Shown: positions 46,778 through 57,787 of the stretch, piece by piece
How the letters are laid out: each line of letters opens with the position of its first letter
How positions within the stretch are numbered: position 1 is the stretch's first letter
From: Veillonella dispar
GTDB taxonomy: Bacteria > Bacillota > Negativicutes > Veillonellales > Veillonellaceae
Length of the DNA: 64,000 nucleotides
NCBI RefSeq assembly: GCF_900637515.1
Contig: NZ_LR134375.1
Span: forward strand, 1,617,001 to 1,681,000
Direction: 5' to 3'
Translations under genes and position numbers: made by a program
The notes under the pieces: model-generated
Seen by the model: the letters and a program-made list of their open reading frames with translations, nothing else
Database searches by the model: none
What the model was told of the DNA's origin: nothing

Positions 46778-47341
46778 TTATTTCTCCAAAGCCTTAATGA
46801 TGTCAGCAAATACTGCGTCTACATCTTGTAAACCGTTAATTTCTTCATATAAGCCGCTGTTGCGGTAGTAATCAATTAAAGGTTTAGTAGATTCTTCGTA
46901 CACAGCTAGACGTTTCTGTACTGTTTCAGGGTTATCATCAGCACGATTTTCTAGAACAGCTCGTTCGCTAATACGTTTAACTAATTCCTCGGAAGGAACA
47001 TTTAAGTTAAGTACAGCGTCCAAAGAAATTCCTAATTCTTTAAGGATTGCATCCAAGGACACAGCTTGCGCTGTTGTTCTTGGGAATCCATCAAGAATAA
47101 ATCCAGATTTGCAGTCATCTTTCACCAAGCGATCACGTACGATACCAACAGTTACACTGTCAGGTACCAATTGACCAGCATCGATGTATTTCTTAGCCTC
47201 AACTCCAAGAGGTGTTTCGTTCTTAATCGCAGCGCGGAACATATCACCTGTTGAAATTTGGGGAATACCGTATTTTTCAATAAGTCGAGCTGCCTGAGTG
47301 CCTTTACCAGCACCAGGAGGTCCCATTAATAGAATATACAT
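46778..47341 (-). CDS. adk: Adenylate kinase, short (LID-less) form
   Basis: 187 residues. P-loop [20 protein letters not shown] and [31 protein letters not shown] is the core motif. The usual zinc-binding LID insertion (about 30 residues with Cys-x2-Cys) is absent: after [21 protein letters not shown] the chain goes straight into the final helices. Such short forms occur in some lineages and remain active. Converts AMP and ATP to two ADP. Lies in the secY-map context. Confidence 0.95.
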   Translation of the reverse strand: MYILLMGPPGAGKGTQAARLIEKYGIPQISTGDMFRAAIKNETPLGVEAKKYIDAGQLVPDSVTVGIVRDRLVKDDCKSGFILDGFPRTTAQAVSLDAILKELGISLDAVLNLNVPSEELVKRISERAVLENRADDNPETVQKRLAVYEESTKPLIDYYRNSGLYEEINGLQDVDAVFADIIKALEK

Positions 47342-47353
47342 ATTGTTTCCCTC

Positions 47354-48616
47354 CTATTTCACAAAGCCTTTATAGTGGCGTGTTACCATGAGCGACTCAA
47401 TTTGTTGCATTGTATCAAGTGCTACACCTACAACGATAAGGAGAGCCGTACCACCAAAGTATACGCCTTGGACGCCGGTAATACTACCGAGGAAATTCGG
47501 TATAATAGCAACGACAGCTAAGAATACAGCGCCAGCCAAAGTGATCTTGGTCATCACGTTATCCACATAATCAGCAGTTGGTTTACCCGCACGAATACCT
47601 GGGATAAAACCACCGTATTTTTTCATATTATCTGCCATATCTGTAATGTTGATAGAGATTGCAGTATAGAAATACGTAAAGATAAAAATCAATAATGCAT
47701 ACAATGCCGTTTGTAACGGCGTCCCCCATGTAAATAAATCTGCAATTTTATGAACATATTCATTGTCAATAAATTGCGCAATTGTCACAGGGAACATCAA
47801 CACAGATGACGCAAAGATAATTGGGATTACACCTGCCTGATTGACTTTCAACGGCAAGAATGTAGAGTGACCACCGTACATTTTACGACCTACTACGCGT
47901 TTAGCATATTGAATCGGAATACGACGTTGGCCTTGTGTAACTGCAACTACGACAGCAATCATCGCAAGAGCAATTACAGCAAATAAGAATGCTTGGAACA
48001 TATTGATTGTTCCGTTTTGGATATATTGATAAATAGTTTCTAAACCATCTGGTAATCGAGCTACGATACCAGCAAAGATGATCAAAGAAATACCATTACC
48101 TATACCATATGCTGTGATTTGTTCACCAATCCACATCAACAAGCATGTACCTGCTGTTAGGATGATGGCCACAACGAATACACTAAGGAAATCATTATTT
48201 ACCAAAGCGTTGTTTGCTCTAAGAGCAAATGCCATGCCTGCGGCTTGTACAAAGCCGAGGACTACGGTGCCATAACGAGTTACCTTCGCTATTTTCTTAC
48301 GCCCGTCTTCACCATCTTTACTCCATGCTTCAAACTGAGGAACTACAGACTGAAGCAGTTGCATGATGATGGAAGCATTGATGTAAGGTGTAATACTCAT
48401 TGCAAAGATAGAGAACTTACTAAGCGCACCACCAGCAAACAAGTCTAATAGACCGAATAGGTTACCGGATGTAAACAAGGATTCGATAACAGACGCATCA
48501 ACGCCTGGAACAGGAATGTGGATACCAGCTCTAAAGATGGCAAACATCATTAATGTGTAAAGAATCTTATTACGTAATTCGGTAATCTTAAAGATGTTCG
48601 AGAGGCTATCTAGCAC
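47354..48616 (-). CDS. secY: Preprotein translocase subunit SecY
   Basis: 420 residues, ten predicted membrane helices, forming the protein-conducting channel with SecE/SecG. Opening helix FAIFRAGIHIPVPGVD and the plug region LFGLLDLFAGGALSKFSIFA are clear. Loop QRRIPIQYAKRVVGRKMYGG is the ribosome/SecA-contact loop. Position between rplO and adk is standard. Confidence 0.97.
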   Translation of the reverse strand: MLDSLSNIFKITELRNKILYTLMMFAIFRAGIHIPVPGVDASVIESLFTSGNLFGLLDLFAGGALSKFSIFAMSITPYINASIIMQLLQSVVPQFEAWSKDGEDGRKKIAKVTRYGTVVLGFVQAAGMAFALRANNALVNNDFLSVFVVAIILTAGTCLLMWIGEQITAYGIGNGISLIIFAGIVARLPDGLETIYQYIQNGTINMFQAFLFAVIALAMIAVVVAVTQGQRRIPIQYAKRVVGRKMYGGHSTFLPLKVNQAGVIPIIFASSVLMFPVTIAQFIDNEYVHKIADLFTWGTPLQTALYALLIFIFTYFYTAISINITDMADNMKKYGGFIPGIRAGKPTADYVDNVMTKITLAGAVFLAVVAIIPNFLGSITGVQGVYFGGTALLIVVGVALDTMQQIESLMVTRHYKGFVK

Positions 48617-48617
48617 C

Positions 48618-49061
48618 CTAGATCACCTCTACTTTTCCGCCTGCTGCTGTAATTTTTTCTTCAGCAGATTTAGTGAAGCCATTAGCGATAACTGTTAAGT
48701 TTTTAGTTTCCAATGTACCGTTACCTAAAATACGAATGCCATCGCGTACATTTTTCAAAATGCCAGCTTCAATAAGAGCTACTGGATCAACTGTTGCACC
48801 GTCTTCAAAACGGTTCAATTGTTCTACGTTAACTTCAGCATATTGTTTAGCAAAAACGTTGTTGAAACCACGTTTTGGTAAACGACGATAAAGAGGCATT
48901 TGGCCGCCTTCAAAACCGGAGCGAACGCCACCGCCAGAACGGGAGTTTTGACCTTTTTGACCACGACCAGATGTTTTACCCAAGCCAGAACCTAAACCAC
49001 GGCCTACACGAGTACGAGTTTTTTTGGAACCAGCAGCTGGTTGTAATTCATGAAGTTTCAT
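48618..49061 (-). CDS. rplO: 50S ribosomal protein L15
   Basis: 147 residues; [20 protein letters not shown] and the Gly/Arg-rich extension [20 protein letters not shown] are diagnostic. Late-assembly 50S protein near the peptidyl transferase region. The secY start lies 1 base past it. Confidence 0.97.
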   Translation of the reverse strand: MKLHELQPAAGSKKTRTRVGRGLGSGLGKTSGRGQKGQNSRSGGGVRSGFEGGQMPLYRRLPKRGFNNVFAKQYAEVNVEQLNRFEDGATVDPVALIEAGILKNVRDGIRILGNGTLETKNLTVIANGFTKSAEEKITAAGGKVEVI

Positions 49062-49083
49062 TCAGTGCACCTCCTTATCAGTA

Positions 49084-49263
49084 TTAAACTTCTTCAACTT
49101 TTACTAAATGTCTAACTTTGTGAAGCATACCTTCGATTTGAGGTGTTACTTCTTTTACAACTTGAGAATTAGTTTTTTTCAAGCCCAAAGCTTTAACTGT
49201 CGCGCGTTGATCTTCAGGACGACCGATTAAGCTTCTTGTTAATGTTACTTTAACTTGTGCCAT
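49084..49263 (-). CDS. rpmD: 50S ribosomal protein L30
   Basis: 59 residues: [20 protein letters not shown], then [16 protein letters not shown] and a terminal [10 protein letters not shown]. Typical short L30 without extension. AGGAG precedes ATG 49263. Located between rpsE and rplO as in spc operons. Confidence 0.96.
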   Translation of the reverse strand: MAQVKVTLTRSLIGRPEDQRATVKALGLKKTNSQVVKEVTPQIEGMLHKVRHLVKVEEV

Positions 49264-49277
49264 TTCTTGTCTCCTTA

Positions 49278-49781
49278 TTACGCGTTATAAATTTCTTCAA
49301 CGGTTTTACCACGAAGTTCAGCAACTTCGCTAGCGCGTTTCAAATCTTTCAAACCTTCGATTGTAGCGCGAACCATATTGTTAGGGTTAGAAGAGCCCAA
49401 AGATTTAGTCAAGATGTTACGAACACCTACTAATTCCAATACGGCACGAACAGGGCCACCAGCGATAACGCCAGTACCTTCAGCAGCTGGTTTCAAGAAT
49501 ACGCGGCCTGCGCCGAATACGCCTGTTACGCTGTGAGGGATTGTACCATTTTTAATTGCTACGTTTACAATATTTTTCTTAGCATCATCGATACCTTTGC
49601 GAATTGCTTCTGGTACTTCCGCTGCTTTACCTAAGCCAACGCCTACATAACCGTTGCCATCACCAACAACTACAAGAGCGCTGAAGGAAAAACGACGACC
49701 GCCTTTAACTACTTTGGCTACGCGGTTGATGAATACTACTCTTTCTTTAAGATCAAGACTGGTGTAGTCAATTCTCGCCAT
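49278..49781 (-). CDS. rpsE: 30S ribosomal protein S5
   Basis: 167 residues. RNA-binding domain with [20 protein letters not shown] and [20 protein letters not shown]. The C-terminal half ([20 protein letters not shown]) is conserved. S5 supports decoding fidelity and mRNA entry; the spectinomycin-contact loop VVKGGR appears unaltered. Confidence 0.97.
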   Translation of the reverse strand: MARIDYTSLDLKERVVFINRVAKVVKGGRRFSFSALVVVGDGNGYVGVGLGKAAEVPEAIRKGIDDAKKNIVNVAIKNGTIPHSVTGVFGAGRVFLKPAAEGTGVIAGGPVRAVLELVGVRNILTKSLGSSNPNNMVRATIEGLKDLKRASEVAELRGKTVEEIYNA

Positions 49782-49799
49782 GTCTATAGTTCCTCCTTC

Positions 49800-50162
49800 T
49801 TAGAATTTTAAGCCTGCTTCACGAGCACCTTCTGCAAGGGCTGCTACGCGGCCGTGGTAAATGTAACCACCACGGTCAAACACTACAGTGTCAATGCCTT
49901 TAGCGATAGCTTTTTTAGCAACTGCTTCACCAACAGCTTTAGCAGCAGCTACGTTACCACCATAGGATAAGTTCAAATCTTTATCTAAAGAGCTAGCAGC
50001 AACCAAAGTTGTACCTGCTACGTCATCGATTACTTGTGCGTAAATGTTGCTCAAAGAACGGTAAACGTTCAAACGTGGGCAAGTTGCCGTACCAGAGATG
50101 TGACGGCGAATACGAAGATGACGTTTTGCTCGAGCGATATTTCTACTAGATTTACGAGGCAA
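49800..50162 (-). CDS. rplR: 50S ribosomal protein L18
   Basis: 120 residues if translation begins at TTG 50162. The ribosome binding site decides the start: GAAAGGAG lies 8 bases before TTG, giving [20 protein letters not shown]. An ATG at 50180 would add six residues but its codons contain the AGGAG itself. L18 binds 5S r[18 protein letters not shown] and [20 protein letters not shown] are family regions. Confidence 0.95.
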   Translation of the reverse strand: MPRKSSRNIARAKRHLRIRRHISGTATCPRLNVYRSLSNIYAQVIDDVAGTTLVAASSLDKDLNLSYGGNVAAAKAVGEAVAKKAIAKGIDTVVFDRGGYIYHGRVAALAEGAREAGLKF

Positions 50163-50197
50163 GATATTCACTCCTTTCATTCATATAGATGATATTA

Positions 50198-50743
50198 CTA
50201 TTTACCTTTTGCACCAGCTTTACCAGCTTTGCGACGAACAACTTCGCCTTCATAGCGGATACCTTTCCCTTTGTAAGGTTCAGGTTTTCTCCATTTACGG
50301 ATATCAGCTGCTACTGCGCCTACAACTTCTTTGTCTGCACCAGAAACAACGATTTTGTTAGGAGCTGGAACTTCAATTGTAATACCAGCTGGAGCTTCCA
50401 TTTCTACTGGATGAGAGAAGCCAAGTGTAAGAGCTAATTTATTGCCTTGTTTAGCCGCTCTGTAACCAACACCGTTGATTTCAAGAGTTTTTGTGAATCC
50501 TTCAGATACGCCTGTTACCATATTAGCAACAAGAGCGCGAGTCAAACCGTGAAGGGAACGATGAGCTTTATTGTCGGAAGGACGAGCTACTGTAATTGTG
50601 TTACCTTCAACAGTGATATTCATATCTGGATGCAAATCGCGAGATAATTCACCTTTAGGACCTTTTACGTTCATATGATGGTTATCATATGTAACAGTAA
50701 CGCCTGCAGGGATCTCGATAGGCATTCTACCGATACGTGACAT
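50198..50743 (-). CDS. rplF: 50S ribosomal protein L6
   Basis: 181 residues. [20 protein letters not shown] and the C-terminal [20 protein letters not shown] are typical of the two-domain L6 at the factor-binding centre. Followed by rplR. Confidence 0.97.
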   Translation of the reverse strand: MSRIGRMPIEIPAGVTVTYDNHHMNVKGPKGELSRDLHPDMNITVEGNTITVARPSDNKAHRSLHGLTRALVANMVTGVSEGFTKTLEINGVGYRAAKQGNKLALTLGFSHPVEMEAPAGITIEVPAPNKIVVSGADKEVVGAVAADIRKWRKPEPYKGKGIRYEGEVVRRKAGKAGAKGK

Positions 50744-50767
50744 TATTTCTACCTCCTATTGCTACTA

Positions 50768-51154
50768 TTACCAAACGTATGCGATTACTTCGCCACCAAG
50801 ACCTTCTTTACGAGCTTGTTTGTCGCTCATAACGCCTTTGGATGTAGAAATAACTGCGATACCCAAACCACCAAGTACACGAGGAAGTTCTTCCTTTTTC
50901 GCGTAAACACGTAAACCAGGTTTGGAAATACGTTTAATTCCTGTAATAACTTTTTCGTTATTGGAACCATATTTCAAAGTTACTTTTAAAGTGTTTTCTT
51001 CTTTTTCTACGTTCTTTACGAAACCTTCTTGTAAAAGGATGTCAAGAACAGCTGCTTTCATTCTAGATGCAGGAATGTTTACCGTTTCATGAAGTGCAGC
51101 ATTTGCATTACGGATGCGCGTAAGCATATCCGCGATAGGATCGGTCATTACCAT
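50768..51154 (-). CDS. rpsH: 30S ribosomal protein S8
   Basis: 128 residues. [19 protein letters not shown] start and C-terminal [20 protein letters not shown] and [12 protein letters not shown]. Central-domain 16S rRNA binder and regulator of spc operons in enterics. ATG 51154 is chosen over 51148 because GGAGG is 10 bases upstream. Confidence 0.96.
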   Translation of the reverse strand: MVMTDPIADMLTRIRNANAALHETVNIPASRMKAAVLDILLQEGFVKNVEKEENTLKVTLKYGSNNEKVITGIKRISKPGLRVYAKKEELPRVLGGLGIAVISTSKGVMSDKQARKEGLGGEVIAYVW

Positions 51155-51181
51155 AATCTAAAAACCTCCTCTCGTCTAATA

Positions 51182-51451
51182 TTACCAGCTGGCTTTTTTA
51201 ACACCAGGAATTTGTCCTTTGTACGCCAATTCACGGAACGCAATACGGCTGATACCGAATTTGCGCATATAGCCGTGAGGACGACCAGTTAAGTTGCAAC
51301 GGTTGTGTAAGCGTGTTGGGGATGCGTTTGCTGGTAATTTGGACAAGCCTTCATAATCACCTGCTGCTTTTAACGCTGCACGTTTAGCTGCATATTTTTC
51401 AACGATTTTAGCGCGTTTCTTTTCGCGTTCAATCATAGATTTTTTAGCCAT
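51182..51451 (-). CDS. rpsN: 30S ribosomal protein S14, zinc-independent form
   Basis: 89 residues. [20 protein letters not shown] and [19 protein letters not shown]. It lacks the paired Cys-x2-Cys knuckles of the 61-residue zinc form, so it is the longer C-minus type. Unusual for a Firmicute-like spc operon, where the short zinc form is common. Confidence 0.95.
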   Translation of the reverse strand: MAKKSMIEREKKRAKIVEKYAAKRAALKAAGDYEGLSKLPANASPTRLHNRCNLTGRPHGYMRKFGISRIAFRELAYKGQIPGVKKASW

Positions 51452-51467
51452 CTATATGTTCCTCCTA

Positions 51468-52007
51468 TTATTTTTCGAAAGGCATACCGAATTGAGTCAA
51501 CAATTCACGAGCTTCTTCATCTGTTTTAGCAGTTGTTACTACGATGATATCCATACCAGTAACACGTTCTACTTGATCATATTCGATCTCAGGGAAGATG
51601 AGCTGTTCTTTAAGACCCAAAGCGTAGTTACCACGGCCATCAAATGCTGTTGCGCTGATACCGCGGAAGTCACGTACACGAGGTAATGCCGCATTGATCA
51701 ATTTGTCGAGGAATTCATACATGCGTTCGCCACGAAGAGTAACTTTTGTACCCAACGCCATGCCTTCACGAACTTTGAAGTTCGCAATGGATTTTTTAGC
51801 TTTTGTGATTACAGGTTTTTGACCAGAAATGATAGTCAAATCATTAACTGCTGCTTCCAATGCTTTTGCATTGCCTACTGCATCACCAACGCCGATGTTG
51901 ATAACGATTTTTTCCAATTTAGGGATTTCCATAACGTTGCCGTATTGGAATTTTTCTTGCAAACTCTTTTTGATTTCAGAGTTGTATTGTTCAAATAAAC
52001 GAGACAT
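51468..52007 (-). CDS. rplE: 50S ribosomal protein L5
   Basis: 179 residues; binds 5S rRNA and contacts P-site tRNA. Core [20 protein letters not shown], then [20 protein letters not shown] and [20 protein letters not shown]. Follows rplX. Confidence 0.97.
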   Translation of the reverse strand: MSRLFEQYNSEIKKSLQEKFQYGNVMEIPKLEKIVINIGVGDAVGNAKALEAAVNDLTIISGQKPVITKAKKSIANFKVREGMALGTKVTLRGERMYEFLDKLINAALPRVRDFRGISATAFDGRGNYALGLKEQLIFPEIEYDQVERVTGMDIIVVTTAKTDEEARELLTQFGMPFEK

Positions 52008-52030
52008 TTATTTAGCTCCTCCTTTCCTGA

Positions 52031-52351
52031 TTATTTAAGTACTGTACCAGATTTAACTGTAGCGCGAACGAATTTACCGTCTTTGCCTTCAACTTTTTTG
52101 ATACGAGTAGCTGTTTTAGTTTCTGGGTCAACGATCATTACGTTAGAAACATGGATACCAGCTTCTTTAGTAACGATGCCGCCTTGTGGGTTAGCTTGAG
52201 AAGGTTTTGTGTGACGTTTTACAGTGTTAACGCCTTCAACAAATACGCGTTCTTTTTTAGGTTCAGTTGCAATTACTGTACCTTGCTTACCTTTATCTTT
52301 ACCGGAGATAACAACAACTGTATCGCCTTTTTTGATTTGTAGTTTAGCCAT
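52031..52351 (-). CDS. rplX: 50S ribosomal protein L24
   Basis: 106 residues with a KOW motif near the N-terminus ([20 protein letters not shown]). Assembly initiator near the tunnel exit. Placed between rplN and rplE. Confidence 0.97.
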   Translation of the reverse strand: MAKLQIKKGDTVVVISGKDKGKQGTVIATEPKKERVFVEGVNTVKRHTKPSQANPQGGIVTKEAGIHVSNVMIVDPETKTATRIKKVEGKDGKFVRATVKSGTVLK

Positions 52352-52369
52352 ATGCTGCGTTCCTCCTTC

Positions 52370-52738
52370 TTATAATACTTCTGGAGCCAAAGAAACGATT
52401 TTCATGAAGTCTTTTTCACGAAGCTCTCTAGCTACAGGTCCAAAGATACGAGTACCACGAGGGGTCTTGTCATCTTTAATAACTACTGCTGCGTTTTCAT
52501 CGAAACGGATATAGGAACCGTCTTGACGGCGGATACCTTTTTTAGAACGAACAATAACAGCTTTGACTACATCGCCTTTCTTGACAACGCCACCGGGTGA
52601 TGCATCTTTTACAGAAGCAACGATTACGTCACCGATATTGCCGAATTTGCGATAAGAACCGCCCATGACTTGGATACACATAATACGTTTTGCACCAGTG
52701 TTGTCGGCAACATTCAAAATTGTTTGTTGCTGGATCAT
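52370..52738 (-). CDS. rplN: 50S ribosomal protein L14
   Basis: 122 residues, [20 protein letters not shown] opening and [20 protein letters not shown] ending. Contacts the intersubunit surface. AGGAGG before the ATG. Confidence 0.97.
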   Translation of the reverse strand: MIQQQTILNVADNTGAKRIMCIQVMGGSYRKFGNIGDVIVASVKDASPGGVVKKGDVVKAVIVRSKKGIRRQDGSYIRFDENAAVVIKDDKTPRGTRIFGPVARELREKDFMKIVSLAPEVL

Positions 52739-52762
52739 CGTCTATTCCTCCTTACATCACTC

Positions 52763-53023
52763 TTATTTTTGTCTTTCAAGAATTTCAACAACTCTCCAAC
52801 ATTTATCTTTAGAAAGTGGACGAGTTTCTACAATTTTAACTGTATCGCCAATTTGGCACTCATTGTTTTCATCATGAGCTTTGAAGCGTTTAGTGCTAAC
52901 CATTGGCTTATTATATAATGCGTGAGGTACTTTACGTTCTACAGCAACAACAACAGTTTTATTCATTTTGTCGCTTACAACTTTACCTACGCGGACTTTA
53001 CGTACGTTTCTTTCTTCTGCCAC
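52763..53023 (-). CDS. rpsQ: 30S ribosomal protein S17
   Basis: 86 residues from a GTG start ([20 protein letters not shown]). AAAAGGAGG lies 9 bases before GTG 53023; an in-frame TTG at 53044 would include the ribosome binding site itself, so it is not the start. [19 protein letters not shown] and [20 protein letters not shown] follow. Single OB-fold 16S binder. Confidence 0.95.
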   Translation of the reverse strand: MAEERNVRKVRVGKVVSDKMNKTVVVAVERKVPHALYNKPMVSTKRFKAHDENNECQIGDTVKIVETRPLSKDKCWRVVEILERQK

Positions 53024-53062
53024 GATTTTAAGCCTCCTTTTCAACCTTTAACAAATCTGTTA

Positions 53063-53266
53063 TTATGCGTTTTCAGATTTAAGTTCAACTTCACGTTGTA
53101 CAGTTTTAATACGAGCGATTGTCTTCTTAACTTCACGAATGCGCATAGGATTTTCTAATTGACCTGTTGCAAGCTGAAAACGGAGGTTAAATAACTCTTC
53201 CTTAAGACCGGAAACTTTTTGTTCCATTTCGGCAGCGCTCATATTGCGAATGTCATTAACCTTCAT
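53063..53266 (-). CDS. rpmC: 50S ribosomal protein L29
   Basis: 67 residues, helical hairpin: [20 protein letters not shown] then [20 protein letters not shown]. Its ATG overlaps the rplP 3' end by 11 bases, implying translational coupling. Sits beside the tunnel exit. Confidence 0.96.
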   Translation of the reverse strand: MKVNDIRNMSAAEMEQKVSGLKEELFNLRFQLATGQLENPMRIREVKKTIARIKTVQREVELKSENA

Positions 53267-53693
53267 TTACGTCACCACCCAATTCTTTACCCTTAACAAC
53301 AAATTTGCATTTGATTGGAAGTTTATGGCTTGCAAGACGCATAGCTTCACGAGCTGTAGCTTCTGGCACACCGTCCATTTCAAACATTACACGACCTGGT
53401 TTAACTACTGCTACCCAGTATTCAGGAGAACCTTTACCGGAACCCATACGAGTACCAGCTGGTTTAGCTGTGATTGGTTTGTCAGGGAAAATTTTAATCC
53501 ATACTTTACCACCACGTTTGATATAACGAGTCATAGCAATACGGGCAGCTTCGATTTGACGGTTAGTGATCCAAGATGGTTCGCATGCTACCAAGCCGAA
53601 CTCACCATGAGACACTGTATTACCGCGCATAGCACGACCTTTCATACGGCCGCGGAATTGCTTACGATGTTTTACGCGCTTTGGAATAAGCAT
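53256..53693 (-). CDS. rplP: 50S ribosomal protein L16
   Basis: 145 residues. [20 protein letters not shown] start, [20 protein letters not shown] core and a tail ending [12 protein letters not shown]16 organises the A-site tRNA pocket. Overlaps rpsC by one base (TAATG) and rpmC by 11. Confidence 0.97.
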   Translation of the reverse strand: MLIPKRVKHRKQFRGRMKGRAMRGNTVSHGEFGLVACEPSWITNRQIEAARIAMTRYIKRGGKVWIKIFPDKPITAKPAGTRMGSGKGSPEYWVAVVKPGRVMFEMDGVPEATAREAMRLASHKLPIKCKFVVKGKELGGDVNEG

Positions 53694-54358
53694 TACTTGC
53701 CACCTTCTTCCTTCTTAGCAGGTTGTTTCGCTTCTGGCAAAACTTCACCTTTGTAAATCCATACTTTAATGCCGATACAACCATATGTTGTATGAGCTTC
53801 AGCAGTACCGTAGTCGATGTCTGCACGAAGTGTATGCAAAGGAATAGAACCTTCACGGTAGGATTCGCTACGAGCGATTTCAGCGCCGCCAAGACGACCG
53901 CTTACCATGATTTTAATACCTTTTGCACCTAAGCGCATTGTACGACCTACAGCTTGTTTCATTGCACGACGGAAACCGATACGGCGTTCCAATTGGCCAG
54001 CAATGTTTTCTGCAACCAAAATTGCATCCATGTCTGCTTGTTTAATTTCTGCGATGTTAACGTCCACTTGTTTGTCAGTGAAACGAGTCATTGCTTTTTT
54101 GATATCTTCGATACCAGCACCACCACGACCGATAACCATACCTGGTTTTGCAGTGTGGATAGTCAATTTAATACGTTTATTTGTACGCTCGATTTCAATG
54201 CGGGAAATACCAGCAATGAAAAGGGTTTCTTTCAAGAAGTTACGAATTTTTACGTCTTCATGAAGATTAGCAGCGAAATCTTTATCTGCATACCATTTTG
54301 CGTCCCAATCTTTTACGATACCGACACGCAAACCGTGTGGATTAACTTTTTGACCCAC
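53693..54358 (-). CDS. rpsC: 30S ribosomal protein S3
   Basis: 221 residues. KH domain with [20 protein letters not shown]. The N-terminus [20 protein letters not shown] and C-terminal half [20 protein letters not shown] are standard. Forms part of the mRNA entry tunnel and helicase. Confidence 0.97.
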   Translation of the reverse strand: MGQKVNPHGLRVGIVKDWDAKWYADKDFAANLHEDVKIRNFLKETLFIAGISRIEIERTNKRIKLTIHTAKPGMVIGRGGAGIEDIKKAMTRFTDKQVDVNIAEIKQADMDAILVAENIAGQLERRIGFRRAMKQAVGRTMRLGAKGIKIMVSGRLGGAEIARSESYREGSIPLHTLRADIDYGTAEAHTTYGCIGIKVWIYKGEVLPEAKQPAKKEEGGK

Positions 54359-54374
54359 TCTGTTTCCCTCCTTC

Positions 54375-54710
54375 TTAAGCTCTTTCTTTAACTACTACTG
54401 TTACATGGCTAGTGCGTTTCAAAATTTTGAAAGCTTGACCACGGGAACGAGGATGAATGCGTTTTAATGTAGGGCCTTGATCAACGAAGATCTCGGATAC
54501 GTAAAGATTGTCAACATTCATATCGAAATTATGTTCAGCGTTTGCGATTGCAGAACGCATAACTTTTTCTACTACATCAGCGCCAACTTTCGGAGTGAAC
54601 TTCAAGATGGCAAATGCTTCGCCGATGTTTTTACCGCGCACTAAATCTGCAACGATACGGATTTTACGAGGCGCGATTCGGATATGTCTAGCGATTGCTT
54701 TTGCTTCCAT
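54375..54710 (-). CDS. rplV: 50S ribosomal protein L22
   Basis: 111 residues. [20 protein letters not shown] and the beta-hairpin segment [20 protein letters not shown] that lines the exit tunnel, the macrolide-response loop. No insertions are seen in the loop. Confidence 0.97.
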   Translation of the reverse strand: MEAKAIARHIRIAPRKIRIVADLVRGKNIGEAFAILKFTPKVGADVVEKVMRSAIANAEHNFDMNVDNLYVSEIFVDQGPTLKRIHPRSRGQAFKILKRTSHVTVVVKERA

Positions 54711-54723
54711 GTATTATTTCCTC

Positions 54724-55005
54724 CTATTTTTTGCCTGTAGATTTTTCGTCCTTACCATGACCTTTATAAGTACGTGTAGGAGCGAACTCACCTAATTTAT
54801 GACCTACCATATCTTCTGTAATGAATACAGGTACATGTTTGCGACCATCATGCACAGCAATTGTGTGGCCTACAAAACTTGGGATAATAGTAGAGGCACG
54901 GGACCAGGTTTTTACAACTTTCTTTTCGTTAGTTTCGTTTAAAGCTTCAACTTTCTTAAGCAAATGATCTGCTACGAAAGGGCCTTTTTTAATAGATCTG
55001 GACAC
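54724..55005 (-). CDS. rpsS: 30S ribosomal protein S19
   Basis: 93 residues. [20 protein letters not shown] and [20 protein letters not shown] are diagnostic. Head-domain protein touching the A site. Confidence 0.97.
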   Translation of the reverse strand: MSRSIKKGPFVADHLLKKVEALNETNEKKVVKTWSRASTIIPSFVGHTIAVHDGRKHVPVFITEDMVGHKLGEFAPTRTYKGHGKDEKSTGKK

Positions 55006-55028
55006 TATTTTATCTCCTTTCCTTTATC

Positions 55029-55859
55029 CTATTTTGTACGACGTTTAATGATTAAGCTGTTAGAAGCTTTTTTCTTGTCGCGAGTTTTAACACCATGTGC
55101 TGGTTTGCCCCAAGGTGTAACAGGATGTTTACGACCAACAGGAGATTTACCTTCACCACCACCATGTGGATGGTCACAAGGGTTCATTACAACACCACGG
55201 TTGCCAGGGCGAACGCCCATCCAACGATGACGACCAGCTTTACCAATTACAAGGTTGCTGTGGTCAGCGTTACCAACAACACCTACTGTTGCACGGCACT
55301 CTTGACGAACACGACGCATTTCACCAGATGGTAAACGAAGAATAGCATAGCCATTATCTTTACCCATCAATTGAGCAGATGTACCAGCGGAACGAACGAT
55401 TTGGCCACCTTTACCGATTTTCAATTCGATATTGTGGATTTGTGTACCGTCTGGAATATTAGCCAATGGTAAGCAGTTACCAGGTTTAATATCGGACTCA
55501 GGACCGGAGAATACAACGTCACCAACTTTTAGACCGTTAGGAGCTAAAATGTAGCGTTTTTCACCATCAGCGTAGTTAAGCAAAGCGATACGAGAAGAAC
55601 GGTTAGGATCATACTCGATTGTTGCTACTTTAGCTGGAATATTATCTTTAGTACGTTTGAAGTCAATAATACGATATTGACGTTTATGACCGCCACCTTG
55701 GTGACGAACTGTCATTTTACCAGTATTGTTACGACCACCTTTTTGAGAAATCTTAGCTAGCAAAGATTTTTCTGGTTTGCTTGCTGTGATTTCGTCGAAG
55801 GCGGATACTGTCATAAACCGGCGACCAGCGGAGTACGGTTTAAATGATTTAATTGCCAT
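55029..55859 (-). CDS. rplB: 50S ribosomal protein L2
   Basis: 276 residues. Catalytic-centre neighbour with the conserved C-terminal [20 protein letters not shown] motif (the histidine loop near the peptidyl transferase). The N-terminal part [16 protein letters not shown] is typical. Between rplW and rpsS. Confidence 0.97.
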   Translation of the reverse strand: MAIKSFKPYSAGRRFMTVSAFDEITASKPEKSLLAKISQKGGRNNTGKMTVRHQGGGHKRQYRIIDFKRTKDNIPAKVATIEYDPNRSSRIALLNYADGEKRYILAPNGLKVGDVVFSGPESDIKPGNCLPLANIPDGTQIHNIELKIGKGGQIVRSAGTSAQLMGKDNGYAILRLPSGEMRRVRQECRATVGVVGNADHSNLVIGKAGRHRWMGVRPGNRGVVMNPCDHPHGGGEGKSPVGRKHPVTPWGKPAHGVKTRDKKKASNSLIIKRRTK

Positions 55860-55885
55860 TAGTGGGCCTCCTTACAACTAGACTC

Positions 55886-56170
55886 TTAGACACCTTCAAA
55901 GAATTCAATGGATTCGCCAGCTTTCAAAGTAACGATAGCTTTTTTGTAATCGCTGCGTTTACCTTGTGTACGACCCATGCGTTTAGTTTTGCCTAAAACA
56001 CGAATAGTAGCTACTTTTTCTACTTTTACATTGAAGATTTTTTCAACTGCTTGACGGATTTGCACTTTATTTGCAGTCAAAGGCACACGGAAAGTGTATT
56101 TGCCTTCTTCCATAAGCATAGTGGATTTTTCGGTAATAACCGGGCGGATTAGTACATCATGTAATTGCAT
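55886..56170 (-). CDS. rplW: 50S ribosomal protein L23
   Basis: 94 residues; [20 protein letters not shown] and [20 protein letters not shown]. At the tunnel exit, docking site for SRP and trigger factor. Its ATG overlaps the rplD stop by one base. Confidence 0.97.
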   Translation of the reverse strand: MQLHDVLIRPVITEKSTMLMEEGKYTFRVPLTANKVQIRQAVEKIFNVKVEKVATIRVLGKTKRMGRTQGKRSDYKKAIVTLKAGESIEFFEGV

Positions 56171-56793
56171 TATCCAAGTACCTCCTCGATTTTTGCGACA
56201 GCACCTTTAGTAATGAAGAGCTTATCGTAATGAAGAAGATCGAAAATGTTCATACCTTCGCAAGCCAACGCTTTAACACCTTGGATATTGCGAGCGGAAC
56301 GTTCAACATTTACATCACCTTCAGTGATGAACAATACTTTTGCATCACCAACATTGAAGCTATTGATAATATTCAATACTTCTTTAGTTTTAGGAGCTGC
56401 TAATGTGATTTCTTCCAAAACGTATAATTCGCTATTATTCACTTTATCGCTAAGAGCAGATTTAACTGCTAAACGTCTAGCCTTACGAGGCATAGCTTTG
56501 TAATAGCTGCGAGGTTGTGGACCAAATGTAGTACCGCCACCAATCCAGATTGGGGAACGGCTGGAACCGGAACGTGCACGACCAGTACCTTTTTGTTTCC
56601 AAGGTTTGCGGCCACCGCCACGAACCATACCTCTAGTTTTTGTTGCATGTGTGCCGAGACGTTCGTTAGACAATTGACGAACTACGGCTTGATGCATTAC
56701 GGCTTCGTTAACTTCAACGCCGAATACTGCATCGTTTAACTGTATTTCACCGACTTTAACGCCGGATTGATTATATGTTGCTACTGTAGGCAT
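56170..56793 (-). CDS. rplD: 50S ribosomal protein L4
   Basis: 207 residues. [20 protein letters not shown] start and the extended tunnel loop [20 protein letters not shown]. In enterics L4 also represses the S10 operon; whether it does so here is not known. Confidence 0.97.
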   Translation of the reverse strand: MPTVATYNQSGVKVGEIQLNDAVFGVEVNEAVMHQAVVRQLSNERLGTHATKTRGMVRGGGRKPWKQKGTGRARSGSSRSPIWIGGGTTFGPQPRSYYKAMPRKARRLAVKSALSDKVNNSELYVLEEITLAAPKTKEVLNIINSFNVGDAKVLFITEGDVNVERSARNIQGVKALACEGMNIFDLLHYDKLFITKGAVAKIEEVLG

Positions 56794-56819
56794 TACATAA
56801 TCCTCCTTTCGACAAATGA

Positions 56820-57461
56820 TTATTTAACAGGTTTAACCGTGTTGCGAACCATAACCAAGCTACCTTTAGCGCCTGGGATACCACCTTTAACCAATAAAAG
56901 GTTACGTTCAGCATCAACTTTCTCAACGGATAAGCGTTGTACGGTAACTCTGTAACCACCCATTTGTCCAGGGAGTTTTTTACCTTTGTATACCTTACCG
57001 CCGCCACCGGAGATCATAGGACCGATGGAACCAGGTTCACGGTGAGATTTAGAACCATGAGTTTCAGGACCACGGGAGAAGTTATGGCGTTTAATTGTGC
57101 CAGCAAAACCCTTACCTTTACCTGTACCCACTACGTCCACCAATTCACCTTCTGCGAAGATATCAGCTGCCAGAGTTTGGCCTACTGTGTAGTCAGCTGC
57201 ATTAGCTACGCGAACTTCGCGAAGATATTTAACTGGAGCTACGCCAGCTTTGTCGAACTGACCTTTTACAGGTTTTGTTAAATGTTTTTCTTTAATGGAA
57301 CCGTAACCAATTTGTACTGCTTCGTAGCCGTCTGTTTCAACAGTCTTAACGCGCACTACAACGCTTGGGGTAGTTTCCACTACTGTTACAGGAACTAATT
57401 GGCCTTCAGCTGTGAAGACTTGAGTCATTCCTAATTTTTTACCCAAAATAGCTTTAGACAT
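56820..57461 (-). CDS. rplC: 50S ribosomal protein L3
   Basis: 213 residues. MSKAILGKKLGMTQVFTAEG opening and central PGSIGPMISGGGGKVYKGKK and LPGQMGGYRVTVQ, the loop approaching the peptidyl transferase centre. Follows rpsJ by 12 bases. Confidence 0.97.
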   Translation of the reverse strand: MSKAILGKKLGMTQVFTAEGQLVPVTVVETTPSVVVRVKTVETDGYEAVQIGYGSIKEKHLTKPVKGQFDKAGVAPVKYLREVRVANAADYTVGQTLAADIFAEGELVDVVGTGKGKGFAGTIKRHNFSRGPETHGSKSHREPGSIGPMISGGGGKVYKGKKLPGQMGGYRVTVQRLSVEKVDAERNLLLVKGGIPGAKGSLVMVRNTVKPVK

Positions 57462-57473
57462 TATCGCACCTCC

Positions 57474-57785
57474 TTATAGTTTTATTTCAATAGATACACC
57501 AGCTGGTAAATCTAAACGAGTGATAGCATCTACTGTTTTCGAATTTGGTTCAAGAATATCGATTAAGCGTTTATGTGTACGCATTTCGAATTGTTCACGA
57601 GAATCTTTGTTTACGTGTACAGAACGAAGAATTGTGAAGATATTCTTTTCTGTTGGCAATGGAATCGGACCAGATACCATAGCGCCATTTCTTTTTGCAG
57701 TGTCTACGATCTTAGCAGCGCTTTGATCGAGAGCTTTGTGGTCGTATGCCTTAAGGCGAATACGGATTTTTTGCTGTTTAGCCAT
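57474..57785 (-). CDS. rpsJ: 30S ribosomal protein S10
   Basis: 103 residues. [20 protein letters not shown] and [20 protein letters not shown] are standard; S10 also serves as NusE in antitermination. First gene of the S10 segment. Its ATG follows the stop of a 14-codon upstream ORF by 2 bases. Strong AGGAGG. Confidence 0.97.
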   Translation of the reverse strand: MAKQQKIRIRLKAYDHKALDQSAAKIVDTAKRNGAMVSGPIPLPTEKNIFTILRSVHVNKDSREQFEMRTHKRLIDILEPNSKTVDAITRLDLPAGVSIEIKL

Positions 57786-57787
57786 TA

